From Candidatus Segetimicrobium genomatis (GTDB lineage Bacteria > Sysuimicrobiota > Sysuimicrobiia > Sysuimicrobiales > Segetimicrobiaceae): a DNA stretch of 54,462 bases. Made by a program: the position numbers and the translations under genes. The notes under the pieces are model-generated. The model did not search any database and had not been told where the DNA came from. It saw only the letters and a program-made list of their open reading frames with translations. Location: contig VBAK01000130.1 of NCBI GenBank assembly GCA_005882275.1, positions 1 to 54,462 on the forward strand. The letters are read 5' to 3'. Positions 17,188-26,100 of this stretch are shown one piece after another (within the stretch, counting starts at the first letter, position 1; the number at the start of each line of letters is the position of its first letter).

Positions 17188-17633
17188 TTGCGCCCCGCGG
17201 TGCAAATGCGACGAAGGGGTCGCTTCCACCGGCGGACCAGGAGATCACGGTGCCGATCGCGTCGCATCTCGATATCGTCGTCGCCCGCGAGCGCGGACGC
17301 ATCCTGGCGGCCCAGCTTGGATGCTCGCCCACCGAGGCCACCCTGATCGCGACGGCGATCTCGGAACTGGCGCGGAACATCGTGCTCTACGCCAGTCACG
17401 GCGAAATCGGGCTGACGGTCGCGAATGGCGGGGGGAAGCTGGGGATCATGGTGGTGGCGCGCGACAAGGGGCCCGGGATTGCGGATGTGTCCCGGGCCGT
17501 CGCCGACGGCTACTCGACCTCCGGCGGTCTGGGGATCGGCCTGTCGGGCGTGCGGAGGCTGGTGGATGAATTCGAGATCTCCTCCGAACTCGGCAAGGGC
17601 ACGACGGTCACCATCAAACGGTGGAAACGCTGA
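17184..17633 (+). CDS. rsbT: stressosome serine/threonine kinase RsbT
   Basis: GHKL-fold kinase (149 residues) that phosphorylates RsbS and RsbR and is then released to activate a downstream phosphatase. N box: ISELARNIVLYA (Glu61, Asn65). G1 box: DKGPGI (94-99). G2 box: GGLGIGLSGVRRLVDEF from Gly114. About 20 extra N-terminal residues precede the usual start. The gene overlaps rsbS; no rsbU, rsbV, rsbW or sigma-B gene follows, so the output partner must be elsewhere. Confidence 0.9.
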   Translation: MIAPRGANATKGSLPPADQEITVPIASHLDIVVARERGRILAAQLGCSPTEATLIATAISELARNIVLYASHGEIGLTVANGGGKLGIMVVARDKGPGIADVSRAVADGYSTSGGLGIGLSGVRRLVDEFEISSELGKGTTVTIKRWKR

Positions 17634-17784
17634 CACACCCGTCGAAGAAGATGCGGCCGCGTTCGCGTGGCGTCGATTTATGTAGGCTTGATTACCGGCG
17701 CCGGCGGGCCGATGGCGGGCTCCTGAAGGCGTAAGCGGCCGGCATTCAGGGAAATTCCCCAATTCCGTACAGTTTGCGGCCAAT

Positions 17785-17812
17785 TTCGCACTTGGACCCG
17801 GGGCCGTAGAAT
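17785..17812 (+). promoter_or_regulatory. possible promoter of rsbR
   Basis: TTCGCA (17785-17790) and TAGAAT (17807-17812) are 16 bp apart in the 257-bp gap before rsbR. Each box has two mismatches to consensus, so this is weak. Confidence 0.3.
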
Positions 17813-17890
17813 GGGCACACGGGGATTGGCGTGCCGCGCGGGACCCCAGGCCGGTATTCGATCGTGCCGCGCGAGATGCGGGAGGAATGT

Positions 17891-18802
17891 GTGTTGCCGG
17901 ATGCGGGCAAGAGCCCGGTCGTCGCCCATCTGGAACGAGACAAATCGAAGGTCGCGCTGCTCATGGAACTCGTGGCCCACCTCCGGGTGAACCGCGCGCA
18001 GCTGCGGGAGGAATGGGCGCGGCGGATCACGGAAGCGAAGCTGCTGACGGCGATGAGTCCGGACGAGGTGTTCGCCGAGGCGGCGGCGGTGTACGACAAC
18101 TACCTGGAGGCGCTGGAGACCGGCTCCAGCGAGGCGCTGGAAGCGTACGCGCGGAACCTGTCGGAGCGGATTATCCCGCGGGGTGTGGAGACGGTCGGTG
18201 AGGTCGTCGGGATCCTGCTGCTGCTGCGCGACGTGCTGGCCCGGTCCCTGTTCGCCAAGTACCGGCAGAACTTCGATCTGCTCAGCCGCGTGCTGGACGC
18301 GTACGAGCCGGCGGCCAACCGGATCGCTCTCACGGCGGCCGTGGGCTTCGTCCAGGAGGGGGAGCGGGTCATCCGCCAGCAGCAGGAGGCGATCCGGGAG
18401 CTGTCCACGCCGGTGCTGCCGGTGCGGGAGCGGCTGCTGATCCTGCCGATCATCGGCATCATCGACCCCCAGCGGGCGCGGCAGCTGACCGAGCAGCTGC
18501 TGCACGGCATCCGGGTGAACCGGGCCAAGGTGGTGGTGATGGACATCACCGGCGTGCCGGCGATGGACGCCACGGTGGCGAACCACCTGGTGCAGACGGT
18601 GGAGGCGGCGCGCCTCTTGGGCGCCACGGTGATCGTGACCGGCCTGTCGCCGGAGATCGCCCAGACGCTGGTGAACATCGGCGTGGACCTGGGGAAAATG
18701 AATACGGTGGGGGACATGCAGGGCGGCATCGAGGAAGCCGAGCGGCTCTTGGGCTACCGGGCGGCCCCGGTCGGGGATGCGGCGCCGGCGGTCGAGGAGT
18801 AG
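17891..18802 (+). CDS. rsbR: stressosome sensor protein RsbR
   Basis: RsbR-family protein: an N-terminal globin-like sensor region (about residues 10-150, with LREEWARRITEAKLL) followed by a linker helix and a C-terminal STAS domain (LPIIGIIDPQRARQL, VVMDITGVPAMDATVANHLV, GLSPEIAQTLVNIG). Thr residues lie at or near both phosphorylation sites known in RsbRA. The start is set at GTG 17891 because GGAGGA lies at 17881-17886; TTG 17894 is equally possible, and the longer frame from 17831 lacks a site. Placed downstream of rsbST, unlike the R-S-T order of B. subtilis. Confidence 0.9.
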   Translation: MLPDAGKSPVVAHLERDKSKVALLMELVAHLRVNRAQLREEWARRITEAKLLTAMSPDEVFAEAAAVYDNYLEALETGSSEALEAYARNLSERIIPRGVETVGEVVGILLLLRDVLARSLFAKYRQNFDLLSRVLDAYEPAANRIALTAAVGFVQEGERVIRQQQEAIRELSTPVLPVRERLLILPIIGIIDPQRARQLTEQLLHGIRVNRAKVVVMDITGVPAMDATVANHLVQTVEAARLLGATVIVTGLSPEIAQTLVNIGVDLGKMNTVGDMQGGIEEAERLLGYRAAPVGDAAPAVEE

Positions 18803-19501
18803 CTACGGGGAAGCAAAGCGAAAATTGCCAAACGCGGCATCGAGCGTCGCGTCGAACTTGGCCGCGTGAAGCACCTGCTCCGTGAGCACCCAGACCCCGT
18901 TGATGAGTGAGTACCGCTGCTCGACATCAATGGCCCCCCACGCGTACTGGAGCGTCCCGTCGATCACCAGGCCTCGATCGTAATCGATCCAGGCGATCAG
19001 TCCCCGGGGGTTGTTTTTGGGATCCCGGGCCTTGCCTTCGACCAGATAATAGCGGTTGTCGTCCACGAGCTTCTCCCCGAGCACGGTGAGGTCGAACCTC
19101 GACAGAAACGCCCCGACCGGCTCGCTGGCTTCGAACAGCCGGCCGACGACGTACTGGTTGACCGCCCAGCAGAACGTGCCGGCCGTGCGCTGATCGATGC
19201 CGAGCGCCTGGCGCCCCTGGTCGAGGCGCAGCGTTCCGCTGAACACGCAGTTCGACCGCTCGGTCAGAGGCTTTTTGATCCATAGCTTGAAGACGGCGTC
19301 CGCGGTGCCGGAGATGCTCGCGCTCGCCGCCGCCACGCGGGCCACGATCTCCTCAGGAGGGGGGACCTGAGCCGCGGCTCTCTCGCCCGGCAGCCCAACG
19401 GCGGCCATCAGCACCGCGGCCGCTGCCGCGGCGGCGGGCGATCCGAAGGGGAATGCGCACCGGCCGCGGGATGTCTGCCGCGGCGCCGTGGGCGGCCACA
19501 T
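18803..19501 (-). CDS. secreted LolA-superfamily-like hypothetical protein
   Basis: 232 residues with an Ala-rich hydrophobic signal segment (about 21-44, cleavage probably after ERAAA). The mature part resembles the LolA/LolB/RseB open beta-barrel fold: FKLWIKKPLTERSNC, LRLDQGRQALGI, LIAWIDYDRGLVIDG, EQRYSLINGVWVLTEQ. This is a fold-level impression only. Two cysteines may form a disulfide. It follows the permease on the same strand by 37 bp, so they are probably cotranscribed. The start ATG 19501 has a distant Shine-Dalgarno site; the N-terminus is uncertain. Confidence 0.6.
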   Translation of the reverse strand: MWPPTAPRQTSRGRCAFPFGSPAAAAAAAVLMAAVGLPGERAAAQVPPPEEIVARVAAASASISGTADAVFKLWIKKPLTERSNCVFSGTLRLDQGRQALGIDQRTAGTFCWAVNQYVVGRLFEASEPVGAFLSRFDLTVLGEKLVDDNRYYLVEGKARDPKNNPRGLIAWIDYDRGLVIDGTLQYAWGAIDVEQRYSLINGVWVLTEQVLHAAKFDATLDAAFGNFRFASP

Positions 19502-19538
19502 GGAGAACGAACATATGCTTCCTCCCCCTCGTTCTCCT

Positions 19539-20801
19539 TCAGGCCTCCTTCATGCCCGGCCGAAGAATCTGGTAGATGAGAATGGCGCCGAGGGCCCCCA
19601 GACCGAGATTGTTGATCTCGAAGGCCCCGGACTTGACGGCCGATCCACTGGCCGCGAGGATGAGCGGGATGGCCGCCGTGGCCAGGTTGGCGCGGTTGGA
19701 AAAATCGACACGACCGTCCACCCAAATCTTCCCCCCGATGGCGGCGATGAGCCCGAACAGATATAATTCGATTCCGCCGAGGACGCTCACCGGAACGCTG
19801 TTGACCAGGCCGCCGAATTTCGGGATGAAGCCGAGCAGGATCGCGACGACGGCGGCCGTCACGTACACCGGAATCGAGAACACCCGCGTCACGCCCATGA
19901 CCCCGATGTTCTCGGCATAGGTGGTTTCGCCCGTCCCCCCGAACAGGCCGCTCAGCATCGTTCCGATCCCGTCCCCCATGAAGGCCCGGCCCAGGTATCC
20001 GCTGAGGTCGCGCTTCATCAGGCCGCTGATGGCGTAGACGTGGCCGGCGTTCTCCGCCACCAGCACGATGGGGATGAACCAGAACAGGCTCACGGCCCGG
20101 GCGGTGAACTGGGGAACGCTGAACTGAGGATGGCCGACCCAGGGCGCCCCGGTCACCAGGCCGAAATTGACATGGCATCCCGACGTGGCCGCGCCGCAGA
20201 GAGGATCGATCAGGGCGACCACGTAGCCGACGACGATCGCGATCAGAATCGGCAGCAGGCGGGCAAAGCCGCGCAGGTACACGCTGGCCACGGCCGCGGC
20301 CAGCACGGTGACGGTGGCGGTAAAGAGATCCTTCGAGTAGCTGGCCCAGGCAGGGTTGGCGAGGGCCAGGCCGATCACCGCCACGACGGTGCCGGTCACC
20401 ACCGGTGGCATGAAGAACCGGATGACGTTGGGACCGGCCCGGTGGACGCCCAGCCCGACGAGGAAGTACAGGGCCCCCGCCACGAAGATCCCGGCGAAGG
20501 CCAGCGATTGATTGTGCCCGGCGCCGCCCTGGATCGCCAGCACCGACCCGATGAACGAGAACGACGAACCGAGGTAGCTCGGGATCTTGCCGCCGGTCCA
20601 TCCCAGGAAGATCAGGGTGGCGACCCCGCTGAAGAAGAGCACCGTGTTGACGTTGAAGCCCAGGATGAGCGGGACGAGAACGGTGGCTCCGAACATGGCC
20701 ATGACGTGCTGGATGCCGAGCAAGACGGTCTGAGGCCAGGGCAGACGATCTTCGGGATAATAGATGGCTTCGTGCTCACCCGCTCGGACGGCCGTGACCA
20801 T
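19539..20801 (-). CDS. uracil/xanthine permease (NCS2 family)
   Basis: 420-residue proton-coupled nucleobase symporter. It starts at ATG 20801, right behind a very strong AAAGGAGGGGGG; the frame extending to 20888 is not needed. NCS2 signatures are VLLGIQHVMAMFGATVLVPLI at the N-terminus, VLVAENAGHV (substrate Glu region of TM8) and GGTGETTYAENIGVMGVTRV (TM10 region, second Glu). The TTYAENIG form points to the uracil (UraA-like) side more than to xanthine. Fourteen hydrophobic stretches are expected and most are visible. Preceded by a terminator-like hairpin. Confidence 0.92.
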   Translation of the reverse strand: MVTAVRAGEHEAIYYPEDRLPWPQTVLLGIQHVMAMFGATVLVPLILGFNVNTVLFFSGVATLIFLGWTGGKIPSYLGSSFSFIGSVLAIQGGAGHNQSLAFAGIFVAGALYFLVGLGVHRAGPNVIRFFMPPVVTGTVVAVIGLALANPAWASYSKDLFTATVTVLAAAVASVYLRGFARLLPILIAIVVGYVVALIDPLCGAATSGCHVNFGLVTGAPWVGHPQFSVPQFTARAVSLFWFIPIVLVAENAGHVYAISGLMKRDLSGYLGRAFMGDGIGTMLSGLFGGTGETTYAENIGVMGVTRVFSIPVYVTAAVVAILLGFIPKFGGLVNSVPVSVLGGIELYLFGLIAAIGGKIWVDGRVDFSNRANLATAAIPLILAASGSAVKSGAFEINNLGLGALGAILIYQILRPGMKEA

Positions 20802-20841
20802 ACCCCCCTCCTTTGGACAACGTGTGACAGTAAAATGCAAA

Positions 20842-20865
20842 GGGGCAGGAGGATTTCCCTGCCCC
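20842..20865 (-). terminator. intrinsic terminator-like hairpin between GYD gene and permease
   Basis: On the minus strand GGGGCAGG pairs with CCTGCCCC around an 8-nt loop and is followed by TTTGCATTTT. It could end the GYD transcript or act as an attenuator in the permease leader. Confidence 0.55.
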
Positions 20866-20938
20866 CCGGATACGGCTGCGGCCGGCATCTAGCCCTTTGG
20901 CGCCCGGTAGGAGGCTGTCCCCCCCCTGCGCATGGCCG

Positions 20939-21259
20939 CTACTGGCCAGGTGGGCGGTATCTCACCGTCTTCTTCGCGGCCTTGTCGATCTCTTCTGGCG
21001 TAAGCAGGACCGTGGTCTTTGTGCGAACGGCGCCGCTGGCGTTGATCGCCAGCGAGGCGGCGGCGAGGCTCGCATTGTCGGGGGCGTCGATGATGACGAA
21101 CGCGTCGTCCTCGCCGAAGGCAAAATAGAACGCTTCCATCTTTCCGTCCACACTCTCGATCGCCTGCTGTGCCGCAGCCCGGCGGGCGGAGCCCCCGCTC
21201 TTGAGGATCCCCTTCGCGCCCTCCGCAGTGTAGGAAGCCTGGATGAGGTACTTGGGCAT
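20939..21259 (-). CDS. GYD-domain protein
   Basis: 106-residue ferredoxin-like-fold protein of the GYD family ([18 protein letters not shown]..., [19 protein letters not shown], the family signature around the GE/DD turn). Start ATG 21259 with GGGAGGTGTGAC upstream. Function is unknown for the family; members are small, possibly dimeric stress or signalling proteins. Divergent from the carboxylase gene. Confidence 0.85.
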   Translation of the reverse strand: MPKYLIQASYTAEGAKGILKSGGSARRAAAQQAIESVDGKMEAFYFAFGEDDAFVIIDAPDNASLAAASLAINASGAVRTKTTVLLTPEEIDKAAKKTVRYRPPGQ

Positions 21260-21477
21260 GTCACACCTCCCGTAAGATGTTGTTGTGGGACGTGACCACG
21301 AGCCGCAAGAAGACGAGCCGTTGCCGTTGGGGTGTGCCAGGTCGTGAAGAGAACGAAAAGAACTCCACACTTGACTATGGCAGACCGGATGTCGAATGCA
21401 AAGCCGAATGGGTGTATCGCGAAAGTTTGTGCGCCCGGCGACGAGGATTGCCCCTGTCCGGAGGGAATACACGTACG

Positions 21478-23085
21478 ATGCCGGTCTTCGAGTCGCAGGT
21501 CGACACCCGCTCTCAGGAATTCGCCGCCAACTACGCCCACCACGAGGGACTGGCCCGGCTGCTCGCGGAACGCCTGGCCAAGGTGCGGGAGGGCGGCGGC
21601 CCGCGCGCCCAGCGGAGGCAGCAAGAGCAGGGGAAAAAGACCGCCAGGGAACGGATCGATCTCCTGCTGGACCCCCAGTCACCGTTCCTGGAGATCGCCC
21701 CCCTGGCGGCCTGGGAGATGTACGCCGGGGAGGCCCCCGCCGCCGGGATCGTCACCGGCATCGGCCGCGTGCGGGGCGTCGAGTGCATCATCGTGGCGAA
21801 CGACGCCACCGTCAAGGGCGGGACCTACTACCCGCTCACCGTGAAGAAGCACCTCCGCGCGCAGCAGGTGGCGCTCGAGAACCACCTGCCCTGCCTGTAC
21901 CTGGTCGACTCCGGGGGAGCGTTCCTGCCCCTGCAGGCGGAGGTCTTTCCCGATCGCGAGCATTTTGGACGGATCTTCTATAATCAGGCGCAGCTCTCGG
22001 CGCGGGGGATTCCGCAGATCGCCGCGGTGCTCGGGTCGTCCACCGCCGGGGGCGCCTACGTGCCGGCGATGGCCGACGAGGCGGTGATCGTCCGGGGGAC
22101 CGGAGCGATCTTCCTCGGAGGCCCGCCGCTGGTGAAGGCCGCGACCGGCGAGGAGGTGTCGGCGGAAGAGCTGGGCGGGGCGGAGGTCCATACCCGGCAG
22201 AGCGGGGTGGCCGATCACTTCGCCGAGGACGACGCGGAGGCGATCGCCATCGTGCGCGAGATTGTCGGGACGCTGAACCGGGTCAAGCGGGTCGCTCTGG
22301 ACGTGGCGCCTCCGGAGCAGCCCCGGTACGACCCTCGGGAGATCTACGGCATCCTCCCCCAGGACCTGCGGCGGCAGATTGACGCCCGGGAGATCATCGC
22401 CCGCCTCGTGGACGGCAGCCGCTTCCAGGAGTTCAAGGCGCGCTACGGGCAGACGCTGGTCACCGGCTTCGCGCGCCTGCACGGGATCCCCGTGGGCGTT
22501 CTGGCGAACAACGGGGTCCTGTTCGTCGAGAGCGCCGAAAAGGGCGCGCATTTCATCGAGCTGTGCGGGCAGCGGCGCATCCCGCTGCTCTTCCTCCAGA
22601 ACATCACCGGCTTCATCGTCGGCCGCCAGTACGAGGCCGCCGGCATCGCCCGGGCCGGCGCCAAGATGGTGCACGCGGTGGCGACCGCGGGCGTGCCGCG
22701 GATCACGGTGATCACCGGCGGGTCCTACGGCGCGGGGAACTACGCGATGTGCGGCCGCGCGTACGAACCGCGCTTCCTCTGGATGTGGCCCAACGCCCGG
22801 ATCTCCGTGATGGGGGGCGAGCAGGCCGCGACCGTCCTCCTGACGGTCAAACACGATCAACTGCGCCGCGAAGGCAAGGCGATGACCCGCCGGGAGGAGG
22901 AGGCGGTGACCGCTCCGATTCTGGCGAAGTACGAGGAAGAGGGCAGCGCCTACTACAGCACGGCGCGGCTGTGGGACGACGGCATCATCGATCCGGCCGA
23001 CACCCGGACGGTCCTGGCGCTCAGCCTGTCCGCCGTCCTCAACGCCCCCCTCAGGGGCATGCGGCCGGGCGTCTTCCGGATGTAA
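21478..23085 (+). CDS. acyl-CoA carboxylase carboxyltransferase subunit (methylcrotonyl-CoA carboxylase beta type)
   Basis: 535-residue biotin-dependent carboxyltransferase with two crotonase-like halves. It transfers CO2 from carboxybiotin to an acyl-CoA. The sequence follows MccB closely: [13 protein letters not shown], the [18 protein letters not shown] region, [25 protein letters not shown], then [33 protein letters not shown] and [15 protein letters not shown]. Start ATG 21478; a GGAGGG site lies about 12 nt upstream. The following biotin carboxylase, carrier protein and HMG-CoA lyase support methylcrotonyl-CoA (leucine degradation) as substrate; geranyl-CoA is the main alternative. Confidence 0.9.
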   Translation: MPVFESQVDTRSQEFAANYAHHEGLARLLAERLAKVREGGGPRAQRRQQEQGKKTARERIDLLLDPQSPFLEIAPLAAWEMYAGEAPAAGIVTGIGRVRGVECIIVANDATVKGGTYYPLTVKKHLRAQQVALENHLPCLYLVDSGGAFLPLQAEVFPDREHFGRIFYNQAQLSARGIPQIAAVLGSSTAGGAYVPAMADEAVIVRGTGAIFLGGPPLVKAATGEEVSAEELGGAEVHTRQSGVADHFAEDDAEAIAIVREIVGTLNRVKRVALDVAPPEQPRYDPREIYGILPQDLRRQIDAREIIARLVDGSRFQEFKARYGQTLVTGFARLHGIPVGVLANNGVLFVESAEKGAHFIELCGQRRIPLLFLQNITGFIVGRQYEAAGIARAGAKMVHAVATAGVPRITVITGGSYGAGNYAMCGRAYEPRFLWMWPNARISVMGGEQAATVLLTVKHDQLRREGKAMTRREEEAVTAPILAKYEEEGSAYYSTARLWDDGIIDPADTRTVLALSLSAVLNAPLRGMRPGVFRM

Positions 23086-23087
23086 GG

Positions 23088-24614
23088 GTGCGCAAGGTCC
23101 TCATCGCCAACCGGGGCGAGATCGCCGTCCGGATCATCCGCGCGTGCCGGGAGCTCGGCCTCGCCGCGGCGGCGGTGTACTCGGAGGCCGACCGCGACGC
23201 GCTGCATGTGCGCCTGGCGGACGAGGCGCTGCCCATCGGCGCGGCCGATCCGCGGGAGAGCTACCTGAACATCGGCCGCCTCGTTGACGCGGCCGGGGCG
23301 TGCGGCGCCGACGCGGTGCACCCGGGGTACGGGTTTCTCGCCGAGAGTGCCGCGTTCGCCACCGCCGTGCGGGACGCGGGGCTCACCTTCGTCGGGCCTC
23401 CGCCCGAGGTCATCGCGGCGCTCGGCGACAAGATCGAGGCCCGGCGGACCATGGAGCGCGCGGGGATCCCGGTGATCCCCGGGTACGCCGCTCCCGACGC
23501 GTCCGACGGCGCCCTGACCGCGGCCGCCCGGCGGCTCGGGGCGCCGCTGCTGGTCAAGGCGGCCGGCGGCGGGGGAGGGCGGGGCGTGCGCCCGGTCGAG
23601 CGCCTGGACGATCTGCCGGAGGCGCTCGAGTCCGCGCGGCGCGAAGCCGGTGCGGCGTTCGGGTCGAGCGCGCTGTACCTGGAGCGGCATCTGCCCGAGG
23701 TCCACCACATCGAGATCCAGATCCTGGCCGATCGCGAGGGGACGATCTGCCACCTCGGCGAGCGGGAGTGCAGCGTCCAGCGGCGGCTCCAGAAGCTGAT
23801 CGAGGAAACCCCGTCGCCGTTCGTCGCGCCGCCCCTGCGCGCGCGCCTGGCCGAGGCGGCGGTCGCGGCCGCCGAGGCCGTCCGGTACGTCAACGCGGGC
23901 AGCGTGGAGTTCCTGGTCGAGCCGGGCGGGCAGTTCTTCTTCCTCGAGGTGAATACCCGGCTGCAGGTCGAGCACCCGATCACGGAGGTCGCGACGGGCG
24001 TGGATCTCGTCAAGTGGCAGCTCCGGATCGCGGCGGGGGAATCGCTGCCCCGGGAGCCCGTCGTCCCGCGCGGGCACGCGATCGAATGCCGGATCTATGC
24101 CGAGGACCCGGCCCAGGATTTCGCGCCGTCGCCCGGGCCGATTCTGGCGCTCCGGGAGCCGGGCGGCCCGGGGATCCGGGTGGATTCCGGCGTGTACGAG
24201 GGGTGGCAGATCCCCGTGGCGTACGATCCGCTGCTGGCCAAGGTCGTCGCCTGGGACCGGACCCGGCCCGAGGCCATCGCCCGGTTGCGGGAGGCGCTGC
24301 GCCGGTACGTGCTGCTCGGCTGCCGGACGAACCTGACATTCCTCCAGGACGTGGTGGGGCACGAGGCGTTCCGCAGCGGACACACGACCACGCGGGTCAT
24401 CGAGCAGCACTTCCGTGGGTGGCGTCCCGCGGTCCCGGATGAGATCGTCGCGGTGGCGGCCGCCGTGGCGGCGCTCGGCGAGCAGGATCCCGCGATCCTC
24501 GTCCGCGGCGCCGGTGGGGACGGTGGCCGCGTTCCTCCGCGCGGTGAGCCCCAGGCATTTCAGGATCCTTGGGAAGGCGTTGGACGGTGGCGGATGGGCG
24601 CGGGCCGTGGGTGA
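23088..24614 (+). CDS. biotin carboxylase subunit of methylcrotonyl-CoA carboxylase type
   Basis: ATP-grasp enzyme that carboxylates biotin on the carrier protein. 508 residues from GTG 23088 (VRKVLIANRGEIAVRIIRAC). Motifs: HPGYGFLAES, KAAGGGGGRGVR, HHIEIQILAD, GERECSVQRRLQKLIEE, EVNTRLQVEHPITE and AFAPSPGPI-like FAPSPGPI. The core ends near residue 445; the last 60 residues (DPWEGVGRWRMG) look like the start of the BT domain found between BC and BCCP in one-piece MccA proteins. The frame stops at 24614 while the adjacent frame continues, so an ancestral fused gene appears split here. Confidence 0.92.
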   Translation: MRKVLIANRGEIAVRIIRACRELGLAAAAVYSEADRDALHVRLADEALPIGAADPRESYLNIGRLVDAAGACGADAVHPGYGFLAESAAFATAVRDAGLTFVGPPPEVIAALGDKIEARRTMERAGIPVIPGYAAPDASDGALTAAARRLGAPLLVKAAGGGGGRGVRPVERLDDLPEALESARREAGAAFGSSALYLERHLPEVHHIEIQILADREGTICHLGERECSVQRRLQKLIEETPSPFVAPPLRARLAEAAVAAAEAVRYVNAGSVEFLVEPGGQFFFLEVNTRLQVEHPITEVATGVDLVKWQLRIAAGESLPREPVVPRGHAIECRIYAEDPAQDFAPSPGPILALREPGGPGIRVDSGVYEGWQIPVAYDPLLAKVVAWDRTRPEAIARLREALRRYVLLGCRTNLTFLQDVVGHEAFRSGHTTTRVIEQHFRGWRPAVPDEIVAVAAAVAALGEQDPAILVRGAGGDGGRVPPRGEPQAFQDPWEGVGRWRMGAGRG

Positions 24615-25119
24615 GCTGACGCTCCACCTCGGGGACCGCGCCGTCACGTGTGATGTGGAGCGGGAAGGCGATGACGTCGTCGTGCGGGCGGGCGGCGGGA
24701 CGCACCGCGTGCGGCTCAGCCCGCTCGGCGCGGGAGTGCTTCGCGTGCGGATGGGGGACCGCTCGGCGATCGCCACCGTCGCCCGGCAGGGGGAGCGCTG
24801 GTACCTCCATCTGGAAGGGCACACGCTCGAGTACCGGGTCGCGTCCGGGGAGCGCCGCGGCGCCCCGCGACCGTCCGGGGCCGGCCTCGTCGCGCCCATG
24901 CCGGGCCTCGTGACTCAGGTGCTGGCCGGCGTGGGCGATTCGGTCACCGTGGGGCAGCCGCTGGTGATCATCGAGGCGATGAAGATGGAGCACGTCATCA
25001 GGGCCTCGCTGGGGGGGCGGATCCGGGCGATCAACGTCCGTTCGGGCGACCAGATCGAGGGGGGGACGGTCGTGGTCGAGATGTCTCCGGCGGAGGGCGC
25101 GGGGGGGAGCGCGCCGTGA
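24607..25119 (+). CDS. biotin carboxyl carrier protein of the acyl-CoA carboxylase
   Basis: 170 residues from GTG 24607, overlapping the biotin carboxylase stop by 8 nt in another frame. The first 75 residues form a beta-rich region like the BT/coupling domain of one-piece MccA. After a Pro/Arg linker comes the biotinyl domain with VAPMPGLVTQVL and the biotinylation motif EAMKMEH (Lys126). It ends in a Glu/Gly-rich tail. The GTGA overlap with the lyase gene indicates translational coupling. It could be a separate subunit or the downstream half of a frameshifted fusion. Confidence 0.88.
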   Translation: MGELTLHLGDRAVTCDVEREGDDVVVRAGGGTHRVRLSPLGAGVLRVRMGDRSAIATVARQGERWYLHLEGHTLEYRVASGERRGAPRPSGAGLVAPMPGLVTQVLAGVGDSVTVGQPLVIIEAMKMEHVIRASLGGRIRAINVRSGDQIEGGTVVVEMSPAEGAGGSAP

Positions 25120-26039
25120 ATCCCCTGGACCGAGCGCCGCGCCGGGTTCGAGTGGTCGAGGTCGGGCCGCGCGACGGACTTCAGAACGAATCCGCGGTCG
25201 TGTCTGTGGACGTGAGGGTGCAGTTCATCATGGGGCTCGCCGCGGCCGGGTGCCCGGTGATCGAGGCGGGCGCATTCGTGCGTCCGGACCGGATCCCCCA
25301 AATGGCGAACACGGAAGAGGTGTTCCGGTGCCTTCAGGGAGTCGAGGGCTCGGTCTTCACCGCCCTGGTGCCCAACCGCCAGGGGATGGAGCGGGCCCTC
25401 CGGGCCGGGGCGCGCGAGGTCGCCGTCTTTACCGCGGCGTCGGAAGCCTTCGCCCGGCACAACATCAACATGGGGATCGAGGAGTCGCTCGCCGCGTTCC
25501 GCGAGGTCATGGCGCTGGCGGCCTCGGCGGGGTGCCGCGTCCGCGGCTATGTTTCAACGTCCTGGTGGTGTCCCTACAGCGGACGCGTGGCTCCCGAACG
25601 GGTCCGGTCGGTCGCCCGGGCCCTTGTCGAGATGGGATGTTATGAGGTCGCCATCTCAGATACGATCGGCGCCGCGACCCCGGCCGAGGTGATCTCCCTC
25701 TTGGAGGACCTGTCCCGGGATCTCCCCGCGGGCGCGATCGCGGTGCACTTCCACGACACCCGCGGCACCGCCCTGGCCAACGTGCTGGCCGCGCTCGCCT
25801 GCGGCGTCTCCACCGTGGACGCCGCAGCGGGGGGCCTGGGGGGATGCCCGTACGCGCCGGGAGCGTCCGGCAACCTGGCGACCGAGGACCTGCTGTATAT
25901 GCTGCACGGGATGGGCATCGCCACCGGGATCGACCTCGAGGCAGTCGCGGCGGCGTCGCGGGCCCTGGCCGGACCGCTCGGGCATCCGCTGCCGTCCCGC
26001 TATCTCGAGGCCGGCAGGCTTCCACCGCGCGGGAGTTGA
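25116..26039 (+). CDS. hydroxymethylglutaryl-CoA lyase
   Basis: 307-residue DRE-TIM metallolyase splitting HMG-CoA into acetoacetate and acetyl-CoA. Signatures: VEVGPRDGLQNE near the N-terminus, HFHDTRGTALANVLAAL with the metal-binding His pair, and GGLGGCPYAPGASGN with the catalytic Cys loop. The family's usual EVTSFVSP stretch reads EAGAFVRP here. Start GTG 25116 overlaps the carrier gene stop. Placed after the carboxylase genes it completes the end of leucine degradation; isovaleryl-CoA dehydrogenase and methylglutaconyl-CoA hydratase are not in the window. Confidence 0.92.
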   Translation: MNPLDRAPRRVRVVEVGPRDGLQNESAVVSVDVRVQFIMGLAAAGCPVIEAGAFVRPDRIPQMANTEEVFRCLQGVEGSVFTALVPNRQGMERALRAGAREVAVFTAASEAFARHNINMGIEESLAAFREVMALAASAGCRVRGYVSTSWWCPYSGRVAPERVRSVARALVEMGCYEVAISDTIGAATPAEVISLLEDLSRDLPAGAIAVHFHDTRGTALANVLAALACGVSTVDAAAGGLGGCPYAPGASGNLATEDLLYMLHGMGIATGIDLEAVAAASRALAGPLGHPLPSRYLEAGRLPPRGS

Positions 26040-26100
26040 TGGGCGGACCGCCGCAGCGGGCGGCCGGCCGGCGCGGCGCCCGGGGCCCGGTGGGGCGGTC

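Noticed and set aside
18790..18802. Another copy of the 33-bp repeat at the end of rsbR (GGTCGAGGAGTAG)
   Set aside because: Only about a dozen bases match and they are explained by rsbR coding sequence (AVEE-stop).
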